Shown: positions 47,020-58,729, numbered from the stretch's first letter. The stretch is 64,000 nucleotides of DNA from Canna indica (GCA_034359265.1 CP136896.1:61639501-61703500); one strand, 5' to 3'. Notes: generated from the sequence alone by a model not told the origin. Translations and numbers: made by a program.

Positions 47020-48483
47020 TCATCCTTGTGTGGTAGCTCCCCCTACAAAAGAAGATGAGACTTTTGGTACCCAAATGACTTTGGGTCCTTGGGTGTTAGA
47101 TGACCTAGGGATTTAAAGTGTCTTAGCAACACTTGGATTTTTTTTAAATGCACAATCATGAATTGCATGGCCATATATCCCACAACAAAAATAATTTTTA
47201 TGATTTTTTTTCTTTTGGACATGAGGTTTAAAGGAAGAATGCTTGACATGAGAATGATGATGAACCTTAGTATTCTTTACATAAGCATTTTTATTTTTAG
47301 AGTTCTTAAAGGAAGATACATTTGATAGATCATTGATTTTTCTATTTAAGAATATAACCTCATTTTTCAAATCACTCATGAATTTGTGAATAGCATGCAA
47401 TTGATCAAATTTTATCATACTATTTTCATTTTTGATCTTTGTATTTTCTACTTTCAAATTTTCAATCTCAACTTTTGAGATATTTTTCAATTAATTTTTC
47501 AAATCATCATTTTCATTTTTCAAATCAATCTTCTCACTTTTTAAGTCTTCAATTTCAATCTTAAAATTGTCATGGCAAGAATTACTAGTTCTCAAAACAT
47601 CTATACTACCATGGCAATCAACATTTGATGAACTTAGATTTGCCTTTAAATTTTTATTTTCTAATTATAGAGCTTGCAAATCCTTAGTAAGCCTAGAATT
47701 ATCTTTTTTAATTTTCTTCATTTCTTTACTCTTTTTCAAAAGCATGGTACACATATTTTGATATTCTTCTACTAATTCTTCATATAACATTTTGAGTGAA
47801 TGTGAAGAACTAGCATCACTATCATATGATATATCTTTATCATGACTAAAAGTAGAATATTGTACCTCATCATGGATGCCCATGAGGCAAACCTTGGATG
47901 TGCCTTCATAGTCATGACAAGAGGATGCTTCTTGTGATTTGGAGGTGGATGTTGAAGCACTTGTCCTCCTTTTGGCATTCTTCTTTGATAAAGGATAATT
48001 CCTCATAATGTGCCCCTTTTCCTTGCACAAGTAGCATATCACTTTTCTTTTTCGGCTTTTTGATTTGCTTCTTTGACTAGAAGCACTAAGATCATCAAAA
48101 CCGAGGTTAGTACTAGGGGGATGACCATTGTCATCACCACCCTCAATGAAAGTATTAAGCTCTTCGATTTTAGCATAATCATATAACATATTAAATGTTG
48201 CCCACATATCAAAAGCCGAAGTGCAATGCATGACTTTTTCAAGGATGCTATTAGGTAAGGTACAAAAAATACTATACATAGTATCTCCATTAAATTGAAA
48301 CATTCTCTTATCATGTTCACTCCAATCATGCATGTCAACCTTAGGTTCAATGTATTCTAATTTAATCATGTTATAAACATCGAAACCTCTAGTCTTTAAG
48401 TAGGTATACATTCTAGACTTCCAAAGACCAAAGTTCAATTCATCGAACCTAGGAAGTGAAGACGCTACCGACTCTATAGCCAT
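47020..48483 (-). pseudogene. Copia gag polyprotein with three internal stops
   Basis: One frame runs from ATG 48483 to a stop at 47020-47022, with in-frame stops at about 47665, 47493 and 47113. N-terminal DUF4219/UBN2-type gag: residues include RFDELNFGLWKSRMYTYL and MFQFNGDTMYSIFCTLP. A zinc knuckle follows, CYLCKEKGHIMRNY (CX2CX4H, last Cys replaced by Asn). Then a Ser-rich segment and coiled-coil stretches (YEELVEEYQN, KENxKLK-like repeats) typical of Sirevirus gag. A second, degenerate knuckle CCGIYGHAIHDC and a PKVIWVPK tail close it. In the family this protein forms the particle that packages element RNA. Stops make the copy inactive unless they are read through. Confidence 0.85.
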
Positions 48484-48536
48484 TTCAAGATCAAGACTAG
48501 ATGTAGAGGAGAATGAAATCTCAATCTACGACCCGC

Positions 48537-48548
48537 TCTGATACCAAA
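48537..48548 (-). other. tRNA-Met primer-binding site
   Basis: Minus-strand TGGTATCAGAGCGG directly inside the 5' LTR, complementary to the 3' end of plant initiator tRNA-Met. Confidence 0.85.
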
Positions 48549-50041
48549 TGTTGTAGAAATGGCAACACTAGAGGGGGGTGAATAGTGTGTTAACTAAATT
48601 AATTAGCCTAAATTCAATTTTAGTCGTTTCTCAAATCGTTTAGGCAATTTACGATTGAATGATTTAATGCGGAAGCGATATAAATAATTAAGCACAAGCA
48701 ATAATAAATAACAATGCTAACACAGTAATTTATAATGATTCGGCCTCAATGTCTACTCCACTACCTAAGCACCTCGCTTAGGATTTCCAAACTAGTTTAA
48801 CTAGATTAATGAGATTCCTTACAATGAAAACTTTGCACCGAAAAGTCTTCGCTCTCCAACCGAAAGCACTTCCACACCCGGAAGTATCCCGTCTTCCTAC
48901 CGAGAGTACTTTCCCACCTCAACCTAAGGACAACTCAACTAATCCTAGTAAATAATGTTTACACAAGTGGCTTTACACCTTCAAAACAAGGTAACCACTT
49001 CCACACAAGACCTAAATAGCCTTGGTCTTCACACGCACAAATTCAACAAAAACGAGTTCAAATAACAATAAAGATTACAATGAAAAGAGCTAAAGAATAA
49101 ACCAAGATTAACTACTCTTTTCCAAGCCTTGTAGCCTCCAACTCGCCAGTAAATGTGCTTTGAGTCGAAGCCGAGTTGAGGAGCAGTTGGCGCTTGAAGA
49201 AGAACTCGACGGAATAGCAGAGCGCACTGCAATCGATCGTTGGAAGGCTTAAATCACTTCTAAAATCCTCAATTAAATCTTTAAGAGTGAAGGAAGAAGA
49301 TTAAATGAGATATATGAGGTATATTTATACCCTCACGAAGAAACGGTAGCTCAATAGATAGAAAACTATATGTTGCAGACGCTCGGTCGATTAGTCGATC
49401 GACCGACCGATCGACCGCTCACAGCGATCGCCGCTTATTCTCTCTATGCGGTCAACCGACGGGTCGATCGCCAGACACAAAACACTCAATTTGCCATTTG
49501 GTCAACCAACGCGAGTTGCGTCTTCGGCTATCCACAGTTCGGTCTACCGATTAGTCGACCGACAAGCTTACTGCCTATTTTTAGCCTCTGTCGGTCGATC
49601 GAAGTAGCCACTGCCAATTTTTGGCAGTATTCGATCGATCGACCGGTCGGCCGAAAGGACTACTGCCTTTTTCCTTACACTATTCGGTCGACCGAACCTA
49701 GGCTGAGTTTGATTTCTTCAGTCTTTTTCTTTCGCGCTTCATTTTTGAGTTCCGGCTTTCAACAAGCATCAACTTGGAGAGCTTTTCATTTGATCTTTAG
49801 ACTCGTCCAATGCGACTTTGGTGCCCACGTCGATCTTTGAGAAATTTCCGCGACGAACCCGAGCGCGACGATCAATGTCCTTTCGATTTTCCGATTTCTT
49901 TCGATTTTTCTGATCGAGGACATCGAACGCTAATTGATATGGAACCTGAAAGATTTCTCGATGAAATATTAGTTCCATGTTTGTTATCATCAAAACCGAG
50001 ATTAAGATATTAAGACCAATGTTGAAAACCTAAAGCCAACA
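48549..50041 (-). repeat. 5' LTR of the gag-only element
   Basis: 1,493 bp, TGTTGTAGAAATGGC to CTAAAGCCAACA. It is clearly alignable to 42247-43765 throughout, with scattered substitutions and small deletions in the palindrome array (49380-49700). Confidence 0.93.
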
Positions 50042-50409
50042 TTTAGCATATATTTGAGACTCAGTGTCTTTGAATCAAGATGTCTATTGATTAATATCAT
50101 ATTTGAGTCTATGACATCATAACTTTGTTTATAAATATGTGCATAACATATTTGAGACTTGGTGTCATATGAATCATGTTGTCTACTGATTGACACCATA
50201 TTTGAGTATAGGGACATGGTGATTTTTTTATAATCATGCCCTTTCTCTTGCCTAAAGGTATATATAGAATAGAAAGTATGATGACTGACAATGAAAGTAG
50301 CATTATTATTGTTGGATCATTTTGAGTACTATTTTCATGCTACACTCCACACCAATGACAATTGTCATCAATGTAAGTGGTATTCGTGACCATGGATGAG
50401 TCTTATGTC

Positions 50410-50937
50410 TAGGGGTGACAATTTTATCCGCATCCGCTAACTAAAAACCGCATCTGCACCGTATCCGGTCCATATCCACAAGTAAAAACGGATATGGATA
50501 TGGATATGGATTTAAAAAATTTGTATCCGCGCGGATAAGGTGCGGATACGAATATGACTGTGGATCTGCACCGTATCCGCACCGCCTATCCGCATCTTTG
50601 AATTACTATTTTGCCTTTATAAGTTATTAATATATATAAGGGTTTTATAATAATTTCATGTCAAGATGAATTTTGAAGTATATTATATACTTATTTTGGA
50701 TCAATGGATTGATAATTTATTAATTTTTTAATGAAATATATATTTTTAATATTTTTTATTAAAAATAGTGCATATACGGATGCGGTGCGAATATCCGCAT
50801 TTGAAGCGGTGCAAATATGGATATACATATTCATATCCGTGGCGGATACAGTGCGGATACGAATGTGCGGATATGGGATGCGGTGCGAATACGAATAATC
50901 TAGTATCCGCACCGTATCTGATCCGTTGCCAACCCTA
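50410..50937. mobile_element. hAT MITE with ATCCGCACC-rich ends, TSD CTTATGTC
   Basis: A 528-bp element starting TAGGGGTGACAATTT and ending CGTTGCCAACCCTA, flanked by CTTATGTC at 50402-50409 and 50938-50945 (perfect). The ends are reiterated TATCCGCACCG/GCGGATA units. It is inserted in the LARD-like element. Confidence 0.93.
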
Positions 50938-51130
50938 CTTATGTCAATACATGACGTGATGACTGCAATGATTCAATATTATTAGTTTGTTGATAGGAGT
51001 CGTAATAAGTGTTGTATCTTAGATCATATTTTTATTTGTGATCACATTTTTGTGATTAACCCGAGAGTCATTTTTTAAATGAATATTTTCAAATTATATT
51101 TATGCAATTGACCTTGTCCAGGTAGGAGGA

Positions 51131-51607
51131 TGTTAGAATATTTTTTATTAAAATATTTTTTATTTTTAAAATATTCTTTTTGTGGGCTACGGTTAATTTT
51201 GGTTTTATGATCTTATTTAAGATGCATATTGGCTCATTTAATTTGATCCATGTGACTTGAGCTCGAAACACTTAGCATCGATTGGTGTGATTAGTCAAGT
51301 GTAGACCCGATTAATGAAACCCGTGATGGACGGACCCATTTGAACAATTATAAATAGAGGTTAGGTCCCCTCTACACACATGACATGATATGATGAGGGA
51401 TTACAAACCCTATCTCATTGTTGTTTTCCCCATCAAAATAGAGCTTTTTGAGAAAGTGCTATAGAGGAAGATCTAATTATTCCTAGAGACCCGAAAAATT
51501 GCTTCCGCTATAATTATATCTCTTTAAGTAAGATCTTCCCTTATTTCTCTATTGTATTTTTGGTGTTATTAAATTCATGTAATTCTGTGACATTAATTTT
51601 TCTTACA
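51131..51607 (+). repeat. Right (3') LTR of the LARD-like element
   Basis: 477 bp, TGTTAGAATATT to TTTTTCTTACA, with TATAAATA at 51349-51356. It matches the left LTR across its length, with more divergence than the gag-only LTR pair. Confidence 0.88.
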
Positions 51608-51612
51608 ATCTA

Positions 51613-52201
51613 TTGTAGCTATCAGCAAAGAAGGAGTAGATATCTCATCACTAATGCTCATTGCTAACAGTTTTATCTAGACTCATCGACGACAAAACAA
51701 TGACTATCCTATCGACGATGGCTTTATCTAGACACATCCAAACATCTATGTATCGATCGCAACATCCAAAACATGTTAACAATATAATCAAATGTATCAT
51801 TGAGTATAAAGTGTAAAAAATGTATCATATTCAAAGTGAGGAAAGAGTTCACTAGCTAGTTGTCTTCATCGTTGTCATCATCTTCATTGTTGGGGTTGGA
51901 CGGATCAACATTCGCTGGAGGAGATGGATAGAACTACACACCGACAATGCTTGCAATTTGTTATAGCAACATATTCATGAGAAGCATCTGATGCGTTCTT
52001 ATAATTTTACTCACCAAATGACTGAGGTGCTCGTCGGTTAAGGAGGCTTATGACAAAGAAGGCCGAGATGAACAATCTTGAGTTCGACGACATATGTGGT
52101 CATCATGAATGCATGGGTTACTTGTCCCTATGGCTTATGCCTACCCATGATCATGGTGGCCTACTATTGAAAGCCACCTATCAGTATCGAATTGTGATGA
52201 T
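51613..52201 (-). other. Possible remnant of a DNA-transposon gene
   Basis: The minus strand at 51850-51930 reads PSPPANVDPSNPNNEDDDND in an open stretch ending in a stop. Such a C-terminus resembles the tails of TNPA-like proteins, but no conserved domain is visible. Weak. Confidence 0.25.
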
Positions 52202-52397
52202 TGTGAGACGAAATGACACGATATAGGGGTGATGAATATTGTATATGCGGAAAATTACCCTTAATGTCAATTTAGTCAATTCAATCAATAAATGACATTT
52301 TTAATTTCATTTTCACTATTCAAGTGGTTCAATCAATACAATGCAAACACAATGAATTTATAGTGGTTCAGCTTCTAAGTAAGTCTACATCCACTAC
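52202..52397. mobile_element. Old solo LTR, left part (interrupted by CACTA)
   Basis: TGTGAGACGAAATGACACG followed by GGGGTGATGAATATTG aligns with the start of the LTR at 48549. TTTATAGTGGTTCAGC with CATCCACTAC is the same conserved block. The rest is at 59451-60261. Its ends are decayed. Confidence 0.65.
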
Positions 52398-52660
52398 CAC
52401 TACTAGAAATTGGATCTTCAGCAACGGCTATCAGCAACGGCCGCTCAAACCGTTGCTATTTGCAACGACATTCTTGCGGTCGCACAAGTCGTTGCAGATA
52501 TGCTACATCTGCAACAGTATTCTAACAGACTTGTGAGCCATTGTAGATATTAATTACCTTAGCAACGACTTTCTAACGGACATGTTAGCCATTGCTGATG
52601 ATAAACTTATCAGCAACGGCTTTCTAACGGATGAGTGAGCCGTTGCTGATAAGTTTATAT
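52398..52660. repeat. 5' terminal repeat and subterminal motifs of CACTA
   Basis: The inverted terminal repeat is followed by at least eight copies of GCAACGGC/GCCGTTGC variants in both orientations (for example ATCAGCAACGGC and CCGTTGCTGAT). In the En/Spm family such motifs bind the TNPA protein. Confidence 0.9.
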
Positions 52661-53478
52661 AGGGCACGCTGCGCCCCCCCTTCCTCCTCCTTCTTCCTCT
52701 TCCTCTGCTGCCGCCACACCTCTTTCGACACCGCCGCCGCCGAGCTGCCACAGCCGCTACTGCCGACGCCGCCACTCATCCTCAAACGCCGATTTCGACC
52801 ACCGATTCCGGGTATTTCTCGCCGCCCCGCCTTTCCCGTTGATTCCTAGGTATAATCCAATTGAAACCCTTAAAATAGAGTTTCGGCCAGCGGCATACGA
52901 TCAGTGGCCACCGCCAGAACCTCGTATAGTGTCCGTACACTGGACTTCGGCGCCGGAAATGCCATTTTTTTTATTTTTTATTTAATTATATAATTGTTAA
53001 TTAATTATTTATATTAATTATTTAATTAATTGTTTAATTTGTTAGATTAATTTTTAGGGTTTAGATTAATTGTTATGATTTAGATTAATTATTAGAGTTT
53101 AGATTAATTATTAGAGTTTAGATTAATTTTTAGATTAATTTAGTTAGATTAATATTTAATAATGGTACGTTAATTATTTAAATTAGTTAAAATATTGTAG
53201 ATTAATATTAATTAATTAGTTAAAATTTTAATTAGTCCAGACTTGTCCAATTCGAACTCCCGCCGAAATCATCTAATTTGGACTCGTGTCGGAATTTTCC
53301 ACTATGGACTCGAACTGACTCGAAACATTTAGAAAATAATCATCCATCCGACAAGTTGATATGTTTCACGTACGCATCAACGAGTCGGATATGATTTAGC
53401 AAAACCTTAGATCTGTTCGGGGATTGTATGTTCGTGTAAAAGAAGTAGATGATCTTTTAGACGACGTACAATCCTTGA

Positions 53479-53718
53479 ATTGTCCCTGATTGGGCAATTT
53501 GGAAATATAGTTATTTGTATTACACTTACGTTTTTTTTTTACCGTTAACTTATTCTAAATTTCGGGAGCATCTCTCTTGTTCTCCGATACACGCCCAGAT
53601 GATATGCGTATTCGGAGAACTGAAGGGAGATGCTGCCGAAATTTAGAATGAAGTTAGCGGTTAAAAGAAATACTTAGTGCAATATGAATAACATAAATCC
53701 CGAATGGAATAGGACAAT
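53479..53718 (+). other. Long imperfect hairpin (MIR-like) in CACTA
   Basis: Two arms, 53479-53592 and 53606-53718, pair over more than 100 nt with few bulges. The best core is TTCTAAATTTCGGGAGCATC (left) against GATGCTGCCGAAATTTAGAA (right), followed by GTTCTCCGATAC against GTATTCGGAGAAC. The loop is about 13 nt. It lies just upstream of the TNP2 start. The transcript could fold into a small-RNA precursor; no expression evidence is available here. Confidence 0.7.
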
Positions 53719-53766
53719 CTCACCTAAAGGCGTTAACCAAAGAAATTGTCATTGATTGACATAATC

Positions 53767-56700
53767 ATGTCGGCTGATCGAAGTTGGATGTACCGATGTC
53801 TTGATCGTGGAGCTTTAACGAATGAGTTTCGATTAGGCGTAACGTACTTCCTAAATTTTGCCTATTCGAATCGGAAATTCGTTAGCGTCAGTGATAAAAT
53901 CTGATGTCCGTGCCGCATTTGCTTGAATGGACAATTTTTGGATCGGGAGACTGTCACTCTGCATCTATATAGCAAAGGATTTGCACCAACATATTTTTTA
54001 TGAACTTGTCACAGGGAGTCACGTGAAGTCGGGACGTCGAGCAATCCTGTCGTTCAGACGTATAGTGAATCTTCCTCTGCTGGTGCTTCTTCATCCAGTC
54101 AATCTAATCCCTATAGAACTATGATACTTGATAGTCTTGGGGGTCAATTCCACCTGAATGATAATGTTGATCGGCCAATTACTCAGTCATTAGTCCCACC
54201 AGATACTACAGTGGTTAATATCACAAAAGTACAAACTACGGTAGAGATTGAATTACCGAATAAAAAAGCTGCAGAATTTTATGAGATGTTGAAAGCTGTC
54301 AATGAACCTTTGTATGAGAATTGTCCTAAATACATTAGGTTTTCAGCAATGACACAACTCCTAAACATCAGCGGGGTTGCGTATGATCGGATTGCAGGAT
54401 TGATTAATGGAATGTTGCCTACTGCTGATAACAAGTTTGAGCCAACTTTTTATAAAACTAAAAAGCTGATGAGAAAATTGGGGCATGGGTACGAAAAAAT
54501 ACACGCGTGCCAAAATAACTGCATTTTATATTATAAAGAAAATGTGCAGTTGGATAAATGCCCTGTATGTCAACATCCTCGTTACAAGGAGAAGAAATCT
54601 GTCCGACAGAAAAATATCTCGTTTAAGGTGCTTCGGTATTTTTCACTAACACCGAGGCTTCAAATATTATTCATGTCGGAAAAGATAGCCCCCTACATGA
54701 GTTGGCATGCAAGAAGTCGTGATGATACAGTAATGACTCATCCATCCGACAGTGAAGCATGGAAACATTTGGATACATGTTATCCTTCATTTGCTAGGGA
54801 TACTAGAAATATCATATTGGGATTATGCACAGATAGTTTTAATCCGTTTGGACATTTTGCAACTCCTTATTCAATTTGGCCAGTGCTGCTAACAATTTAT
54901 AATTTACCACCGTCAATGTGTATGAAAGATGAATTTATTTATCTTTCGATGATTATTCCGGGTCCTAAGGGTCCGCGAAAAGAAATTAACGTATTTCTCA
55001 AACCCTTGATAGATGAATTGAAAACATTGTGGACTGAGGGAGCTGTCACTTATGATTGTCGTCGGACTGAGGGAGCTATCACTTATGATTGTCACTTCAA
55101 TTTAAAGGCCGCGATCTTGTGGACAATCAATGATTTTTCGGCATACGGCATGTTGTCTGGTTGGAGCACTCACGGCCGACTCTCTTGTCTGTATTGTATG
55201 GAACACTCTAAATCAATCAGTCTTCGGAACGGATGAAAAATCTCATTCTTTGATTGTCATCGTCGATTCCTACCGGCTAACCATCAGTATCGAAGGAATT
55301 GTAATAAATTTACTAAGGGCAGAGTCGAAAGAGATGGGCCACTACCGATGTTGTCTGGTGAACAAATATTAGCACGTGTTTCAGCACTTCCAGAGATAGT
55401 ATTTGGTCGGAATGAAAGAGTGTCGGGCTTTGGTCAAACACATAATTGGGTGAAAAAAATTATCTTTTGGGAATTACCCTATTGGAGTTCATTACTGATT
55501 CGACATAATTTAGATGTCATGCACATGGAAAAAAATATGTTTGATAATATTTTCAACACTTTGATGGATGTTTTCGGAAAAACTAAAGATAATGTCAAAG
55601 CCCGGCATGATCTGAAAATACTTTGTAAGAAACCAGAGTTGGAGTTACAAGAGGTCAACAGACAATATCTGAAACTGAAGGCCCCGTATGTGTTAAATAA
55701 ACAACAGATCAAAGATATTTGTCAATGGATAAAAGAACTCAGATTACCCAATGGATATGCTTCAAACTTATCTCGATGTGTGAACGTCGATGATTGCAAA
55801 ATATCAAGGATGAAGAGCCATGATTGTCATGTATTCATGCAGAGATTGCTTCCGATCGCATTTCGAGATCTTCTACCTGATAATATTTGGGGTTCGTTGA
55901 CTGAATTAAGTATGTTTTTTAGAAACATTTGTGCAAATATCCTTCGAGTCGAAGATATATCAACACTTGAAAGTAATATTGTTGAAATCATATGCAAGCT
56001 GGAGCAGTTTTTCCCTCCTGCTTTTTTTGACTCAATGGAGCATCTACCGATACACTTGGCATACGAGACACGAGTTGGTGGCCCCGTTCAATACCGATGG
56101 ATGTACTTATTTGAAAGATACATGAATCATCTAAAGGAAAAAGTAAAGAACACCGCAACTGTTGAAGGATCAATATCTGAATCGTATATCATCTAAGAAA
56201 TTTCAAAATTATGCTCATTTTACTTTGAATCGACAGTACAGACAAGATTTGATCATCTTTCACGTAACGACGATGGGGGAGTTTGACATTCAGATGGACG
56301 TTTAAATCTATTTTGTCACTCTAGTCGTGCTTTTGGTTCTCATGCATCCATCTCGACACTTAAGTGAGGAAGAGTATCATTTGGCACACTTGTATGTATT
56401 ACTCAATTGTCCAGAGATTGAACAATTCATTGAAATATTTGACATTGAGATGGTGCAAAAATACTCTATTCACAACGATCAAGAATTGGAGAGATTACGG
56501 AATCGTGATTTCCCTACATGGATTCAAGCTTACAATAAAGATCACCGAGCTGAAATAGATGAAAGAATATTTGAGTTTGTTAGTGGACCGTCGCAACTAG
56601 TGTCCTGTTATAGCAGATATTTTGTTAATGGGTATAAATTTCACACAGTGGAATATGCATTTACAAAGAAGATGATGAATGCTGAGGTCTGCATGAAAGG

Positions 56701-57244
56701 GACAACCTATGTTGAATGTGATATGAATTTTTATGGACTGGTGGAAGAAGTGATAGAGTTGCACTACTTCGGCTTAAAATTAGTGATCCTATTTAGATGT
56801 CATTGGTTCGATACAACAGAAAGGGGCATGAAAGTTCATCCAAAATACAAACTTGTTGAGGTTAATTACAAATCCAAATTGGCAGCAAATGAGTCTTTTA
56901 TATTGGCATCACAAGCCGAACAAGTATATTACGCGAAGTATCCGGCTCGAAATAAAGATAGAGTAGATTGGCGTGTAGTCTGTAAGACTAAAGGTAGAGA
57001 AAAAATTGATCCGATAGCAGAAGAAAATGAGCCGATACCTGATGTGATAGATGGTTTCTATCAAGAAGATGATCCTCCTACTGTAGATCGTATTATTCCA
57101 ATACTCGAGGATGCAGACACAACGTCAATTCAACTAGAAGTTGAATATGCTGATGATGACGATCATGAAATTGAGGAAGCTGGAGATGAAGAAGATGAAG
57201 AAGAAGAAGAATTCGAAGAGTATTACTCAGATGATGAGGAATAA
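53767..57244 (+). pseudogene. TNP2-like CACTA transposase, disrupted
   Basis: The frame opens at ATG 53767 with MSADRSWMYRCL. Transpos_assoc zinc-like motif: CPCRICLNGQ, then HLYSKGF. The transposase_21 core (54121-55236) has CPVCQHPRY, TLWTEGAVTYDC, LWTINDFSAYGMLSGWSTHG and CLYC. Next come NLDVMHMEKNMFDN (55348-56196) and the DUF4218-type HLPIHLAYETRVGGPVQYRW. The DUF4216-type part (56327-57244) has DMNFYGLVEEVIELHYFG and ends in an acidic tail. Breaks: TGA 53902, TGA 54001, TGA 55234, TAA 56194, TGA 56284 and a frameshift near 56345. A 33-bp in-frame duplication (55033-55098) repeats TEGA-TYDC. This protein would cut and join the element ends; here it is dead. Confidence 0.93.
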
Positions 57245-57319
57245 TTGTAAAGTATATCTTATATTAAATATATCTCTACTATATATATAATAATCTAATT
57301 ATAAGTCTATTCGACAAAT

Positions 57320-58729
57320 ATGTTTGGTCGTGGTTATCATCGCATGAGAGCTTCGGAGTCTCCGATCGGTGAGACTCCAGCACTTACTCATGCTGCTGAT
57401 TCTCCTGTTATTGATCCTTTTGCCGATGATACTACTGAGGCTAGTACATCCAGACGCATAGTCACGTAGATTCATTAGCGTGATTAGGGAGCGGAAATAT
57501 ATCATGAATTCTGAATCATTATAAATTCATTATATCATAATATAATATTAAATTTTATTTTTATTGTGCAGGTTCGAGCAAGAAGAAGTGCCAAGGAGCA
57601 TTTCTTCTATCATTCGACGATACATGCACGGGGCATGGCCCACGTGGTCTCACGTGCCCAATGAGCATGTCAACATGTTATGGCGTGATTTGAGGCACGT
57701 ATTAAATAGTTTTTATACATGCATGATTATTAATGTTGGTACCGATATTATTGTTTTGCAGGCTCGCTATACATGGGCTGGGGACCAGAGGTCCTTCATT
57801 TACGCTGTCTGGGAGGCTATTTCCCGGGCGAGGTACAACGGGCAGCTGGGGCAGGCCCGATCCCAGGCGATGGCCCGAGCTGGGACCACTAATATCGTGG
57901 AGACTCGGGGATACAGCCCCGATTGGATTACGTCCGATATATGGGACCAGCTCGTGGCGATGTGGTCGTCGGATCGATGGCAGGAGGTTTCTAGGACTGC
58001 GGCTAGAAACCGCATATTGGGGGGAGGAGCGTGTCATACTGGCGGCTCTGTTGCATTACTGTGCACGCGAACCGTTTGATAAGTATACCTTAATTTTAAT
58101 TTTATATTTTATTTGTTACTCTGTGTACTAATTAATGTATTTGTTTTGTAAATATAGACGACGGTGTTGGACGATGGGACTATCCAGCGACCCTCCCCGA
58201 TGGCGGTGTTTGAGCGGACACACCGTCGAGTGCATGGGACGGGGGAGTACGTCAACAACTGCATTGCTTTTATTATGGTAAGTATATTTGTGTAAATTAT
58301 TCATTATATATTTATAATTTAAGTTTTATGAAAAATATTAAATAAAAAATTAAACTCGAGTATGAGACCTACAGTCAAACGGTGATACAGCGCGGAGGCA
58401 CCCCCGAGGACTTTGACGCGGCAGCGTGGGTCGATGCTGCAGGTGGCTGGGATCACAGTCTTGTGTATGGTTTTACAGATAGTGTTCATGCGCGAGCCGT
58501 GCTAGGGCCACTTGGGGCACCGACCCCTCCGCATGCTGGTGAGCGGCCGTCGACCTCCAGGTCCAGAGATGATCATAGTAGTAGGATAAGGACACTAGAG
58601 GAGACGGTCACGCGTCAGACTGAGTTGATGGAGCGTCATAGTCAGATGATGGCAGATATGCAAGTTATGCTACGCAACTTGTTAGGTCATCTTAGAGCAG
58701 CATCATCTGATCCATCGTCCTCTAGTTAG
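57320..58729 (+). CDS. TNPA-like CACTA accessory protein, 5 exons, apparently intact
   Basis: Exons: 57320-57465, 57572-57698, 57762-58073, 58158-58277 and 58361-58729, all GT-AG with matching phases, giving 357 aa. A Pro/Ser-rich start is followed by VPRSISSIIRRYMHGAWPTW. Then a Ptta/En/Spm plant transposase region: DWITSDIWDQLVAMWSSDRW, TAARNRILGGGACHTGGS, and FERTHRRVHGTGEYVNNC. A C-terminal coiled-coil-like helix (RIRTLEETVTRQTELMERHS) and a Ser-rich end follow. The family binds subterminal motifs, helps excision and affects methylation. No stop breaks the spliced frame, unlike TNP2 upstream. Exon choice is inferred from motifs and splice signals; the exon 3 donor (ACC then GT at 58074) is the least certain. 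Confidence 0.8.

Larger units (their letters stand above)
42247..50041 (-). mobile_element. Gag-only copia (Sirevirus-like, TR-GAG) retrotransposon, TSD TTTAG
   Basis: A complete 7,795-bp element with perfect flanks TTTAG (42242-42246 and 50042-50046). LTRs: 42247-43765 (3') and 48549-50041 (5'). On the minus strand TTTGGTATCAGAGCGGGTC follows the 5' LTR (tRNA-Met primer site), and a polypurine tract precedes the 3' LTR. Only gag is present, and it has stops. Protease, integrase, reverse transcriptase and RNase H are all absent, replaced by about 3 kb of AT-rich degenerate repeats (43800-46800). This structure has been called TR-GAG in plants. It would need pol from a related full element. 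Confidence 0.93.
42145..50220. repeat. Three-copy repeat of about 110 bp split by the nested element
   Basis: Units like CATATTTGAGACTCGGTGTC with GATTGACACCATATTTGAG occur at 42145-42215, 50047-50120 and 50149-50220. The gag-only element inserted between the first and second copy. Confidence 0.75.
39679..51607 (+). mobile_element. LARD-like non-coding LTR retrotransposon with nested insertions
   Basis: LTRs at 39679-40177 and 51131-51607 flank the element. Outside are GTCTA (39674-39678) and ATCTA (51608-51612), a 5-bp duplication with one mismatch. After the left LTR comes TTGGTATGAGAGTC, one base away from a Met-tRNA primer site. Before the right LTR is a purine run, GGTAGGAGGA. Its own sequence is only about 3.6 kb after removing the gag-only element (42247-50041) and the hAT MITE (50410-50937). 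No gag or pol is visible, so it must rely on proteins from elsewhere. The internal part is made of degenerate repeats. Confidence 0.85.

Noticed and set aside
53927..54124. 65-aa plus-strand frame before the transposase core
   Set aside because: Wrong frame. The true transposase frame here reads CPCRICLNGQ and HLYSKGF with stops.
57702..58131. Alternative frames overlapping the TNPA-like exon 3
   Set aside because: They lack the HTGGS and DIW motifs and do not join the neighbouring exons in phase.
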